Shown in pieces: positions 37,303-50,694 of a DNA stretch of 64,000 nt (positions are counted from its first letter, which is position 1; each line of letters opens with the position of its first letter). Origin of the DNA: Luzula sylvatica (lineage: Eukaryota > Streptophyta > Magnoliopsida > Poales > Juncaceae); NCBI GenBank assembly GCA_946800325.1, contig OX326961.1:6488655-6552654 (forward strand). Reading direction: 5' to 3'. The notes beneath the pieces are model-generated. The model worked only from the letters and a program-made list of their open reading frames with translations. It made no database searches and was not told the origin of the DNA. The position numbers and the translations under genes are program-made.

Positions 37303-38703
37303 TGAAGTGTAAGACAAGCAAAATACTCAATTTTCATGTCCTACTTAAAATACTCCGTAATTGAAGACTAACACACACAAATTTCAATTGTTTTAAAAAA
37401 ATCTTTTAAATTCAAAAATAGAAGTCTAACACCTTCAAAAACATTCAACTATTATATATTTTTTAAATGCTAAATGTAAAATGTAACACGAGCAAAATAC
37501 TCAATTTTCATGTCGTACTTAAAACACTCCGTAATAGATTACTAACAATCACAAATTTAAATTTTTTTAAAAAAATCTTCAAAATTCAAAAATAGAAGTC
37601 TAACACCTTCAAAAAAATTCAACTATTATATTTTTTTTCAAATGTTAAATCTGAAGTGTAACACAAGCAAAATACTCAATTTTCATGTCGTAATTAAAAT
37701 ACTCCCTAATTGGAGACTAACACACATAAATTTCAATTTTTTTAAGAAAAATCTTCAAAATTCAAAAATACAAGTCTATCACCTTAAAAAAATATTCAAC
37801 TATTATATTTTTTTCAAATGATAAATGTGAAGTGTAACACAAGCAAAATACTCTATTTTCATGTCGTACTTAAAATACTCCGTAATTGAAGACTAACAGA
37901 CACAAGTTTCAATTATTTAAAAAAAATCTTCAAAATTCAAAAATAGAAGTATAACACCTTCTAAAAAAATTCAACTATTATATTTTTTTCAAATGTTAAA
38001 TCTGATGTGTAACACAAGCAGACTACTCAATATTCATGCTTTACTTAAAATACTCCGTAATTGAAGACTAACACACAAATTCCAATTGTTTTAAAAAAAA
38101 ACTTCAAAATTCAAAAATAGAAGTCTAACACCTTCAAAAAAATTCAACTATTATATTTTGTTTCAAATGTTAAATGTAAAGTGTAACACGAGCAAAATAC
38201 TCAATTTTCATGTCGTACTTAAAATACTCCGTAATTGAATACTAACACGCACAAATTTCAATTTTTTTAAAAAAATCTTCAAAATTCAAAAATAGAAGTC
38301 TAACATCTTCAAAAAAATTCAACTATTACATTTTTTTTTCAAATGTTAAATATGAAGTGTAACACAAGCAAAATACTCAATTTTCATGCCGTACTTAAAA
38401 TACTCCGTAATTGAAGACTAACACACACACATTTCAATAGTTTTAAAAAAATCTTCAAAATTCAAAAATAGAAGTCTAACATCTTCAAAAAAATTCAACT
38501 ATTACATTTTTTTTTCAAATGTTAAATATGAAGTGTAACACAAGCAAAATACTCAATTTTCATGCCGTACTTAAAATACTCCGTAATTGAAGACTAACAC
38601 ACAAATTCCAATTGTTTTAAAAAAAATCTTCAAAATTCAAAAATAGAAGTCTAACACCTTCAAAAAAATTCAACTATTATATTTTGTTTCAAATGTTAAA
38701 TGT
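37303..38703. repeat. HOR3 unit 3, rearranged at its end
   Basis: Monomers follow the HOR3 order to CATGCCG near 38,350. A second CATGCCG monomer then follows (about 38,528) instead of CACAATC, and it turns into the GATGTG type inside GAAGACTAACAC (ACACACAAATTCC at 38,600). A CACGAG monomer comes next and is itself a hybrid with the TACCC type of the mixed block (38,704 onward). These two hybrid joins mark the boundary of the 10.77-kb duplication. Private change: GCAGACTACTCAATATTC near 38,029. Confidence 0.82.
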
Positions 38704-41700
38704 AAAGTGTAACACGAGCAAAATACCCAATTTTCATGTCGTAGTTAAAATACTCCGTAATTGAAGACTAACACACACAAATTTCAATTTTTTTAAAAAA
38801 AATCTTGAAAATTCAAAAATAGAAGTCTAACATCTTCAAAAAAATTCAACTATTATATTTTTTTTTCAAATGTTAAATATGAAGTGTAACACAAGCAAAA
38901 TACTCAATTTTCATGCCGTACTTAAAATACTCCGTAATTGAAGACTAACACACACAAATTTCAATTGTTTTAAAAAAATCTTCAAAATTGAAAAATAGAA
39001 GTCTAACACCTTCAAAAAAATTCAACAATTATATTTTTTTTGAAATGTTAAATGTAAAGTGTAACACAAGCAAAATACTCAATTTACATGTCGTAATTAA
39101 AATACTCCGTTATTGAAGACTAACACACACAAATTTCAATTTTTTTAAAAAAATCTTCAAAATTCAAAAATAGAAGTCTAACACATTCAAACAAATTCGA
39201 CTATTATATTTTTTTTCAAATGTTAAATCTGAAGTGTAACACAAGCAAAATACCCAATTTTCATGTCGTAGTTAAAATACTCCGTAATTGAAGACTAACA
39301 CACACAAATTTCAATTTTTTTAAAAAAAATCTTCAAAATTCAAAAATAGAAGTCTAACACCTTCCAAAAAAATTCAACTATTATATTTTTTTTTGAAATG
39401 TTAAATGTGAAGTGTAACACAAGCAAAATACTCAATTTTCATGTCATAGTTAAAATACACCGTAATTGAAGACTAACACACACAAATTTCAATTTTTTCA
39501 AATGTTAAATGTAAAGTGTAACACAAGCAAAATACTCAATTTACATGTCGTAATTAAAATACTCCGTAATTGAAGACTAACACACACAAATTTCAATTTT
39601 TTAAAAAAAATCTTCAAAATTCAAAAATAGAAGTCTAACACATTCAAACAAATTCGACTATTATATTTTTTTTCAAATGTTAAATCTGAAGTGTAACACA
39701 AGCAAAATACCCAATTTTCATGTCGTAGTTAAAATACTCCGTAATTGAAGACTAACACACAAAAATTTCAATTGTTTTAAAAAAAATCTTCAAAATTCAA
39801 AAATAGAAGTCTAACACCTTAAAAAAAATTCAACTATTATATTTTTTTTTCAAATGTTAAATGTGACGTGTAACACAAGCAAAATACTCAATTTTCATGT
39901 CGTACTTAAAATACTCCGTAATTGAAGACTGACACACACAAATTTCAATTTTTAACAAAAAATCTTCAAAATTCAAAAATAGAAGTCTAACACCTTCAAA
40001 AAAATTCAACTATTATATTTTTTTTCAAATGTTAAATCTGAAGTGTAACACAAGCAAAATTGAGCTTAAAATACTCCGTAGTTGAAGACTAACACACAAA
40101 AATTTCAATTTTTTTTAAAAAATCTTCAAAATTAAAAAATAGAAGTCTAACATATTAAAAAAAAATTCAACTATTATAATTTTTTTCAAATGTTAAATAT
40201 GAAGTGTAACACAAGCAAAATACTCAATTTTCATGTCTTACTTAAAATACTCCGTAATTGAAGGCTAACACACAAAAATTTCAATTGTTTTAAAAAAAAT
40301 CTTCCAAATTCAAAAATAGAAGTCTAACACCTTCAAAAAAATTCAACAATTATATATTTTTTCAAATGTTACACGTAAAGTGTAACACAAGCAAAATACA
40401 CAATTTTCATGTCGTACTTAAAATACTCCGTAATTGAAGACTAACAGACACAAGTTTCAATTTTTTTTAAAAAATCTTCAAAATTCAAAAATAGAAGTAT
40501 AACACCTTCAAAAAAATTCAACTATTATATTTTTTTCAAATGTTAAATCTGATGTGTAACACAAGCAAACTACTCAATTTTCATGATGTACTTAAAATAC
40601 TCCGTAATTGAAGACTAACACACAAATTCCAATTTTTTTAAAACAAATCTTCAAAATTCAAAAATAAAAGTCTAACACCTTCAAAAAAATTCAACTATTA
40701 TATTTTGTATCAAATGTTAAATGTAAAGTGTAACACGAGCAAAATACTCAATTTTCATGTCGTACTTAAAATACTCCGTAATTGAAGACTAAAACACACA
40801 AATTTCAATTGTTTTTAAAAAAATCTTCAAAATTGAAAAATCGAAGTTCAACACCTTCAAAAAAATTCAACTATTATATTTTTTTTTCAAATGTCAAATG
40901 TAAAGTGTAGCACGAGCAAATTACTAATTTTTCATGTCGTACTTAAAATACTCCGTAATTGAATACTAACACGCACAAATTTCAATTTTTTTTAAAAAAT
41001 CTTCAAAATTCAAAAATAGAACTCTAACACATTCAAACAAATTCGACTATTATATTTTTTTTCAAATGTTAGATCTGAAGTGTAACACAAGCAAAATACC
41101 CAATTTTCATGTCGTAGTTAAAATACTCCGTAATTGAAGACTAACACACACAAATTTCAATTTTTTTAAAAAAAATCTTCAAAATTCAAAAATAGAAGTC
41201 TAACACCTTCCAAAAAAATTCAACTATTATAGTTTTTTTTGAAATGTTAAATGTGAAGTGTAACACAAGCAAAATACTCAATTTTCATGTCGTAGTTATA
41301 ATACACCGTAATTGAACACTAACAAACACAAATTTCAATTTTTTTAAAAAAATCTTCAAAATTCAAAAATAGAAGTCTAACACCTTAAAAAAAAATTCAA
41401 CTATTATATTTTTTTTTCAAATGTTAAATGTGACGTGTAACACAAGCAAAATACTCAATTTTCATGTCGTACTTAAAATACTCCGTAATTGAAGGCTAAC
41501 ACACAAAAATTTCAATTGTTTTAAAAAAAATCTTCCAAATTCAAAAATAGAAGTCTAACACCTTCAAAAAAATTCAACAATTATATGTTTTTTCCAATGT
41601 TACACGTAAATTGTAACACAAGCAAAATACACAATTTTCATGTCATACTTAAAATACTCCGTAATTGAAGACTAACAGACACAAGTTTCAATTTTTTTAA

Positions 41701-43875
41701 AAAAATCTTCAAAATTAAAAAATAGAAGTCTAACATCTTCAAAAACAATTCAACTATTATAATTTTTTTCAAATGTTAAATATGAAGTGTAACACAAGCA
41801 AAATACTCAATTTTCATGTCTTACTTAAAATACTCCGTAATTGAAGGCTAACACACAAAAATTTCAATTGTTTTAAAAAAAATCTTCCAAATTCAAAAAT
41901 AGAAGTCTAACACCTTCAAAAAAATTCAACAATTATATGTTTTTTCAAATGTTACACGTAAATTGTAACACAAGCAAAATACACAATTTTCATGTCGTAC
42001 TTAAAATACTCCGTAATTGAAGACTAACAGACACAAGTTTCAATTTTTTTTTAAAAATCTTCAAAATTCAAAAATTGAAGTATAACACCTTCAAAAAAAT
42101 TCGACTAGTATATTTTTTTCAAATGTTAAATCTGATGTGTAACACAAGCAAACTACTCAATTTTCATGCCGTACTTAAAATACTCCGTAATTGAAGACTA
42201 ACACACAAATTCCAATTTTTTTTAAAAAAATCTTCAAAATTCAAAAATAGAAGTCTAACACCTTCAAAAAAATTCAACTATTATATTTTGTTTCAAATGT
42301 TAAATGTAAAGTGTAACACGAGCAAAATACTCAATTTTCATGTCGTACTTCAAATACTCCGTAATTGAATACTAACACGCACAAATTTCAATTTTTTTAA
42401 AAAAATCTTCAAAATTCAAAAATAGAAGTCTAACATCTTCAAAAAAATTCAACTATTATATATTTTTTTCAAATGTTAAATATGAAGTGTAACACAAGCA
42501 AAATACTCAATTTTCATGCCGTACTTAAAATACTCCGTAATTGAAGACTAACACACACAAATTTCATTTGTTTTAAAAAAATCTTAAAAATTCATAAATA
42601 GAAGTCTAACACCTTCAAAAAAATTCAACAATTATATTTTTTTTCAAATGTTAAATGTAAAGTGTAACACAAGCAAAATACTCAATTTACATGTCGTACT
42701 TAAAATACTCCGTAATTGAAGACTAACACACACAAATTTAAATTTTTTAAAAAAAATCTTAAAAATTCAAAAATAGAAGTCTAACACATTCAAACAAATT
42801 CGACTATTATATTTTTTTTCAAATGTTAAATCTGAAGTGTAACACAAGCAAAATACCCAATTTTCATGTCGTAGTTAAAATACTCCGTAATTGAAGACTA
42901 ACACACACAAATTTCAATTTTTTTAAAAAAAATCTTCAAAATTCAAAAATAGAAGTCTAACACCTTCCAAAAAAATTCAACTATTATATATTTTTTTGAA
43001 ATGTTAAATGTGAAGTGTAACACAAGCAAAATACTCAATTTTCATGTCATAGTTAAAATACACCGTAATTGAAGACTAACACACACAAATTTCAATTTTT
43101 TTAAAAAAATCTTCAAAATTCAAAAATAGAAGTATAACACCTTAAAAAAAATTCATCTATTATATTTTTTTTTCAAATGTTAAATGTGACGTGTAACACA
43201 AGCAAAATACTCAATTTTCATGTCGTACTTAAAATACTCCGTAATTGAAGACTGACAGACACAAATTTCAATTTAAAAAAAAAAATCTTCAAAATTCAAA
43301 AATAGAAGTCTAACACCTTAAAAAAAAATTCAACTATTATATTTTTTTTCAAATGTTAAATCTGAAGTGTAACACAAGCAAAATTGAGCTGAAAATACTC
43401 CGTAGTTGAAGACTAACACACACAAATTTCAATTTTTTTAAAAAAATCTTCAAAATTAAAAAATAGAAGTATAACATCTTTAATAAAAATTCAACTATTA
43501 TAATTTTTTTCAAATGTTAAATATGAAGTGTAACACAAGCAAAATACTCAATTTTCATGTCTTACTTAAAATACTCCGTAATTGAAGGCTAACACACAAA
43601 AATTTCAATTGTTTTAAAAAAAATCTTCCAAATTCAAAAATAGAAGTCTAACACCTTCAAAAAAATTCAACAATTATATATTTGTTCAAATGTTACACGT
43701 AAAGTGTAACACAAACAAAATACACAATTTTCATGTCGTACTTAAAATACTCCGTAATTGAAGACTAACAGACACAAGTTTCAATTTTTTTTAAAAAATC
43801 TTCAAAATTCAAAAATAGAAGTATAACACCTTCTAAAAAAATTCAACTATTATATTTTTTTCAAATGTTAAATCT
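38704..43875. repeat. Mixed monomer block upstream of HOR3, copy 2
   Basis: Monomer for monomer this matches 27,939-33,109, including the 104-bp scar (39,409), the 352-bp dimer duplication (about 41,607) and AATCGAAGTTCAAC near 40,849. Its first monomer is a HOR3/mixed-block hybrid, which marks the junction of the segmental duplication. Confidence 0.84.
39409..39512 (+). repeat. 104-bp truncated monomer, second copy
   Basis: It is identical in structure to the unit at 28,644, 10,765 bp downstream, with the same TTTTTTC join. It shows that the deletion predates the large duplication. Confidence 0.9.
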
Positions 43876-44749
43876 GATGTGTAACACAAGCAAACTACTC
43901 AATTTTCATGCTGTACTTAAAATACTCCGTAATTGAAGACTAACACACAAATTCCAATTGTTTTAAAAAAAATCTTCAAAATTCAAAAATAGAAGTCTAA
44001 CACCTTCAAAAAAATTCAACTATTATATTTTGTTTCAAATGTTAAATGTAAAGTGTAACACGAGCAAAATACTCAATTTTCATGTCGTACTTAAAATACT
44101 CCCTAATTGAATACTAACACGCACAAATTTCAATTTTTTTAAAAAAATCTTGAAAATTCAAAAATAGAAGTCTAACATCTTCAAAAAAATTCAACTATTA
44201 CATTTTTTTTTCAAATGTTAAATATGAAGTGTAACACAAGCAAAATACTCAATTTTCATGCCGTACTTAAAATACTCCGTAATTGAAGACTAACACACAC
44301 AAATTTCAATTGTTTTAAAAAAATCTTCAAAATTCAAAAATAGAAGTCTAACACCTTCAAAAAAATTCAACAATTATATATTTTTTCAAATGTTAAATGT
44401 AAAGTGTAACACAATCAAAATACTCAATTTACATGTCGTACTTATAGTACTCCGTAATTGAAGACTAATACACACAAATTTCAATTTTTTTAAAAAAATC
44501 ATCAAAATTCAAAAATAGAAGTCTAACACCTTCAAAAAAATTCAACTATTATATTTTTTTTCATGTTAAATCTGAAGTGTAACACAAAGAAAATACTCAA
44601 TTTTCATGTCATAATTAAAATACTCCGTAATTAAAGACTAACACACACAAATTTCAATTTTTTGAAAACAAATCTTCAAAATTCAAAAATAGAAAACTAA
44701 CACCTTCAAAAAAATTCAACAATAATATTTTTTTTTAAATGTTAAATCT
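43876..44749. repeat. HOR3 lead-in, monomers 5 to 9, second copy
   Basis: It matches 33,110-33,982 at an offset of 10,766 bp and includes the shared ACTCCCTAATTG near 44,099. Here the CACAATC monomer carries TTATATATTTTTTC, where the first lead-in has TTATATTTTTTTTC, so the two are not identical. Confidence 0.86.
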
Positions 44750-46323
44750 GAAGTGTAAGACAAGCAAAATACTCAATTTTCATGTCCTACTTAAAATACT
44801 CCGTAATTGAAGACTAACACACACAAATTTCAATTGTTTTAAAAAAATCTTTTAAATTCAAAAATAGAAGTCTAACACCTTCAAAAACATTCAACTATTA
44901 TATTTTTTTTAAATGCTAAATGTAAAATGTAACACGAGCAAAATACTCAATTTTCATGTCGTACTTAAAATACTCCGTAATTGATTACTAACAATCACAA
45001 ATTTAAATTTTTTAAAAAAAATCTTCAAAATTCAAAAATAGAAGTCTAACACCTTCAAAAAAATTCAACTATTATATTTTTTTTCAAATGTTAAATCTGA
45101 AGTGTAACACAAGCAAAATACTCAATTTTCATGTCGTAATTAAAATACTCCCTAATTGAAGACTAACACACACAAATTTCAATTTTTTTAAGAAAAATCT
45201 TCAAAATTCAAAAATACAAGTCTATCACCTTAAAAAAATATTCAACTATTATATTTTTTTCAAATGATAAATGTGAAGTGTAACACAAGCAAAATACTCA
45301 ATTTTCATGTCGTACTTAAAATACTCCGTAATTGAAGACTAACAGACCCAAGTTTCAATTTTTTTAAAAAAATCTTCAAAATTCAAAAATAGAAGTATAA
45401 CACCTTCTAAAAAAATTCAACTATTATATTTTTTTCAAATGTTAAATCTGATGTGTAACACAAACAAACTACTCAATTTTCATGCTGTACTTAAAATACT
45501 CCGTAATTGAAGACTAACACACAAATTCCAATTGTTTTAAAAAAAATCTTCAAAATTCAAAAATAGAAGTCTAACACCTTCAAAAAAATTCAACTATTAT
45601 ATTTTGTTTCAAATGTTAAATGTAAAGTGTAACACGAGCAAAATACTCAATTTTCATGTCGTACTTAAAATACTCCGTAATTGAATACTAACACGCACAA
45701 ATTTCAATTTTTTTAAAAAAATCTTCAAAATTCAAAAATAGAAGTCTAACATCTTCAAAAAAATTCAACTATTACATTTTTTTTTCAAATGTTAAATATG
45801 AAGTGTAACACAAGCAAAATACTCAATTTTCATGCCGTACTTAAAATACTCCGTAATTGAAGACTAACACACACAAATTTCAATTGTTTTAAAAAAATCT
45901 TCAAAATTCAAAAATAGAAGTCTAACACCTTCAAAAAAATTCAACAATTATATATTTTTTCAAATGTTAAATGTAAAGTGTAACACAATCAAAATACTCA
46001 ATTTACATGTCGTACTTATAGTACTCCGTAATTGAAGACTAATACACACAAATTTCAATTTTTTTAAAAAAATCATCAAAATTCAAAAATAGAATTCTAA
46101 CACCTTCAAAAAAATTCAACTATTATATTTTTTTTCATGTTAAATCTGAAGTGTAACACAAAGAAAATACTCAATTTTCATGTCATAATTAAAATACTCC
46201 GTAATTAAAGACTAACACACACAAATTTCAATTTTTTTAAAAACAATCTTCAAAATTCAAAAATAGAAAACTAACACATTCAAAAAAATTCAACAATAAT
46301 ATTTTTTTTTAAATGTTAAATCT
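44750..46323. repeat. HOR3 unit 4, 1,574 bp
   Basis: This 9-monomer unit corresponds to unit 1 (33,983), but has TTCATGCTGTAC and GTACTTAAAATACTCC where unit 1 has TTCATACTGTAC and the two-base deletion. Those changes therefore arose in copy 1 after the large duplication. Confidence 0.9.
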
Positions 46324-47897
46324 GAAGTGTAAGACAAGCAAAATACTCAATTTTCATGTCCTACTTAAAATACTCCGTAATTGAAGACTAACACACACAA
46401 ATTTCAATTGTTTTAAAAAAATCTTTTAAATTCAAAAATAGAAGTCTAACACCTTCAAAAACATTCAACTATTATATATTTTTTAAATGCTAAATGTAAA
46501 ATGTAACACGAGCAAAATACTCAATTTTCATGTCGTACTTAAAACACTCCGTAATAGATTACTAACAATCACAAATTTAGATTTTTTTAAAAAAATCTTC
46601 AAAATTCAAAAATAGAAGTCTAACACCTTCAAAAAAATTCAACTATTATATTTTTTTTCAAATGTTAAATCTGAAGTGTAACACAAGCAAAATACTCAAT
46701 TTTCATGTCGTAATTAAAATACTCCCTAATTGAAGACTAACACACATAAATTTCAATTTTTTTAAGAAAAATCTTCAAAATTCAAAAATACAAGTCTATC
46801 ACCTTAAAAAAATATTCAACTATTATATTTTTTTCAAATGATAAATGTGAAGTGTAACACAAGCAAAATACTCTATTTTCATGTCGTACTTAAAATACTC
46901 CGTAATTGAAGACTAACAGACACAAGTTTCAATTTTTTTAAAAAAATCTTCAAAATTCAAAAATAGAAGTATAACACCTTCTAAAAAAATTCAACTATTA
47001 TATTTTTTTCAAATGTTAAATCTGATGTGTAACACAAGCAGACTACTCAATATTCATGCTTTACTTAAAATACTCCGTAATTGAAGACTAACACACAAAT
47101 TCCAATTGTTTTAAAAAAAATCTTCAAAATTCAAAAATAGAAGTCTAACACCTTCAAAAAAATTCAACTATTATATTTTGTTTCAAATGTTAAATGTAAA
47201 GTGTAACACGAGCAAAATACTCAATTTTCATGTCGTACTTAAAATACTCCGTAATTGAATACTAACACGCACAAATTTCAATTTTTTTAAAAAAATCTTC
47301 AAAATTCAAAAATAGAAGTCTAACATCTTCAAAAAAATTCAACTATTACATTTTTTTTTCAAATGTTAAATATGAAGTGTAACAGAAGCAAAATACTCAA
47401 TTTTCATGCCGTACTTAAAATACTCCGTAATTGAAGACTAACACACACACATTTCAATTGTTTTAAAAAAATCTTCAAAATTCAAAAATAGAAGTCTAAC
47501 ACCTTCAAAAAAATTCAACAATTATATTTTTTTTCAAATGTTAAATGTAAAGTGTAACACAATCAAAATACTCAATTTACATGTCGTACTTATAGTACTC
47601 CGTAATCGAAGACTAATACACACAAATTTCAATTTTTTTAAAAAAATCATCAAAATTCAAAAATAGAATTCTAACACCTTCAAAAAAATTCAACTGTTAT
47701 ATTTTTTTTCATGTTAAATCTGAAGTGTAACACAAAGAAAATACTCAATTTTCATGTCATAATTAAAATACTCCGTAATTAAAGACTAACAGACACAAAT
47801 TTCAATTTTTTTAAAAAAAATCTTCAAAATTCAAAAATAGAAAACTAACACCTTCAAAAAAATTCAACAATAATATTTTTTTTGAAATGTTAAATCT
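46324..47897. repeat. HOR3 unit 5, 1,574 bp
   Basis: A full 9-mer with GTAATAGATT in monomer 2, ATTTAGATTT near 46,576, ACACATAAATTTC in monomer 3, GCAGACTACTC and TTCATGCTTTAC in monomer 5, and CCGTAATCG in monomer 8. Most of these recur 2,797 bp later, making it the first half of a super-unit. Confidence 0.9.
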
Positions 47898-49120
47898 GAA
47901 GTGTAAGACAAGCAAAATACTCAATTTTCATGTCCTACTTAAAATACTCCGTAATTGAAGACTAACACACACAAATTTCAATTGTTTTAAAAAAATCTTT
48001 TAAATTCAAAAATAGAAGTCTAACAACTTCAAAAACATTAAACTATTATATTTTTTTTAAATGCTAAATGTAAAATGTAACACGAGCAAAATACTCAATT
48101 TTCATGTCGTACTTAAAATACTCCGTAATTGAAGACTAACAGACACAAGTTTCAATTTTTTTTAAAAAAACTTCAAAATTCAAAAATAGAAGTATAACAC
48201 CTTCTAAAAAAATTCAACTATTATATTTTTTTCAAATGTTAAATCTGATGTGTAACACAAGCAAACTACTCAATTTTCATGCTGTACTTAAAATACTCCG
48301 TAATTGAAGACTAACAAACAAATTCCAATTGTTTTAAAAAAAATCTTCAAAATTCAAAAATAGAAGTTTAACACCTTCAAAAAAATTCAACTATTATATT
48401 TTGTTTCAAATGTTAAATGTAAAGTGTAACACGAGCAAAATACTCAATTTTCATGTCGTACTTAAAATACTCCGTAATTGAATACTAACACGCACAAATT
48501 TCAATTTTTTTAAAAAAATCTTCAAAATTCAAAAATAGAAGTCTAACATCTTCAAAAAAATTCAACTATTACATTTTTTTTTCAAATGTTAAATATGAAG
48601 TGTAACACAAGCAAAATACTCAATTTTCATGCCGTACTTAAAATACTCCGTAATTGAAGACTAACACACACAAATTTCAATTGTTTTAAAAAAATCTTCA
48701 AAATTCAAAAATAGAAGTCTAACACCTTCAAAAAAATTCAACAATTATATATTTTTTCAAATGTTAAATGCAAAGTGTAACACAATCAAAATACTCAATT
48801 TACATGTCGTACTTATAGTACTCCGTAATTGAAGACTAATACACACAAATTTCAATTTTTTTAAAAAAATCATCAAAATTCAAAAATAGAATTCTAACAC
48901 CTTCAAAAAAATTCAACTATTATATTTTTTTTCATGTTAAATCTGAAGTGTAACACAAAGAAAATACTCAATTTTCATGTCATAATTAAAATACTCCGTA
49001 ATTAAAGACTAACACACACAAATTTCAATTTTTTTAAAAACAATCTTCAAAATTCAAAAATAGAAAACTAACACATTCAAAAAAATTCAACAATAATATT
49101 TTTTTTTAAATGTTAAATCT
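47898..49120. repeat. HOR3 seven-monomer unit, 1,223 bp, copy 1
   Basis: Starts read at 47898, 48072, 48247, 48421, 48597, 48771 and 48945. The second monomer is a hybrid: it begins as AAAATGTAACACGAG (monomer 2) and ends with GACTAACAGACACAAG (monomer 4), so two monomers' worth of sequence is missing. Private marks are CTAACAAACAAATTCC (48,312) and ATGCAAAGTG (48,768). Confidence 0.9.
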
Positions 49121-50694
49121 GAAGTGTAAGACAAGCAAAATACTCAATTTTCATGTCCTACTTAAAATACTCCGTAATTGAAGACTAACACACACAAATT
49201 TCAATTGTTTTAAAAAAATCTTTTAAATTCAAAAATAGAAGTCTAACACCTTCAAAAACATTCAACTATTATATATTTTTTAAATGCTAAATGTAAAATG
49301 TAACACGAGCAAAATACTCAATTTTCATGTCGTACTTAAAACACTCCGTAATAGATTACTAACAATCACAAATTTAAATTTTTTTAAAAAAATCTTCAAA
49401 ATTCAAAAATAGAAGTCTAACACCTTCAAAAAAATTCAACTATTATATTTTTTTTCAAATGTTAAATCTGAAGTGTAACACAAGCAAAATACTCAATTTT
49501 CATGTCGTAATTAAAATACTCCCTAATTGAAGACTAACACACATAAATTTCAATTTTTTTAAGAAAAATCTTCAAAATTCAAAAATACAAGTCTATCACC
49601 TTAAAAAAATATTCAACTATTATATTTTTTTCAAATGATAAATGTGAAGTGTAACACAAGCAAAATACTCTATTTTCATGTCGTACTTAAAATACTCCGT
49701 AATTGAAGACTAACAGACACAAGTTTCAATTTTTTTAAAAAAATCTTCAAAATTCAAAAATAGAAGTATAACACCTTCTAAAAAAATTCAACTATTATAT
49801 TTTTTTCAAATGTTAAATCTGATGTGTAACACAAGCAGACTACTCAATATTCATGCTTTACTTAAAATACTCCGTAATTGAAGACTAACACACAAATTCC
49901 AATTGTTTTAAAAAAAATCTTCAAAATTCAAAAATAGAAGTCTAACACCTTCAAAAAAATTCAACTATTATATTTTGTTTCAAATGTTAAATGTAAAGTG
50001 TAACACGAGCAAAATACTCAATTTTCATGTCGTACTTAAAATACTCCGTAATTGAATACTAACACGCACAAATTTCAATTTTTTTAAAAAAATCTTCAAA
50101 ATTCAAAAATAGAAGTCTAACATCTTCAAAAAAATTCAACTATTACATTTTTTTTTCAAATGTTAAATATGAAGTGTAACACAAGCAAAATACTCAATTT
50201 TCATGCCGTACTTAAAATACTCCGTAATTGAAGACTAACACACACACATTTCAATTGTTTTAAAAAAATCTTCAAAATTCAAAAATAGAAGTCTAACACC
50301 TTCAAAAAAATTCAACAATTATATTTTTTTTCAAATGTTAAATGTAAAGTGTAACACAATCAAAATACTCAATTTACATGTCGTACTTATAGTACTCCGT
50401 AATCGAAGACTAATACACACAAATTTCAATTTTTTTAAAAAAATCATCAAAATTCAAAAATAGAATTCTAACACCTTCAAAAAAATTCAACTGTTATATT
50501 TTTTTTCATGTTAAATCTGAAGTGTAACACAAAGAAAATACTCAATTTTCATGTCATAATTAAAATACTCCGTAATTAAAGACTAACAGACACAAATTTC
50601 AATTTTTTTAAAAAAAATCTTCAAAATTCAAAAATAGAAAACTAACACCTTCAAAAAAATTCAACAATAATATTTTTTTTGAAATGTTAAATCT
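49121..50694. repeat. HOR3 unit 6, 1,574 bp
   Basis: A near-identical repeat of unit 5, 2,797 bp downstream: TTCATGCTTTAC at 47,055 and 49,852, and CCGTAATCG in monomer 8. Its GTAATAGATT and ACACATAAATTTC are in step with unit 5. The ATTTAGATTT of unit 5 reads ATTTAAATTT here. Confidence 0.9.

Larger units (their letters stand above)
27939..38703. repeat. Copy 1 of a 10.77-kb tandem segmental duplication
   Basis: The segment contains the mixed block at 27,939-33,109 and HOR3 units to 38,703. Its markers recur 10,765-10,766 bp downstream: CTTGAAAATTC (28,039/38,804), the 104-bp monomer (28,644/39,409), TTTTGTATCAAATG (29,938/40,703), TTATAGTTTT (30,461/41,226) and the first HOR3 GATTAC unit (34,217/44,983). 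It ends in a hybrid monomer at 38,704. Inside its HOR3 part it holds an extra 1,747-bp duplication that copy 2 lacks. Confidence 0.88.
38704..47490. repeat. Copy 2 of the 10.77-kb tandem segmental duplication
   Basis: It begins inside a hybrid monomer: the CACGAG type (HOR3) switches to the TACCC type at AAAATAC, which both share. It runs parallel to 27,939-38,470. After the 1,747-bp duplication of copy 1 is discounted, correspondence continues to about 47,490 (ACACACACATTTCAAT at 38,420/47,440). Differences are scattered single bases, for example AGATCTGAAG near 41,069 and one extra T near 40,812. Confidence 0.86.
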
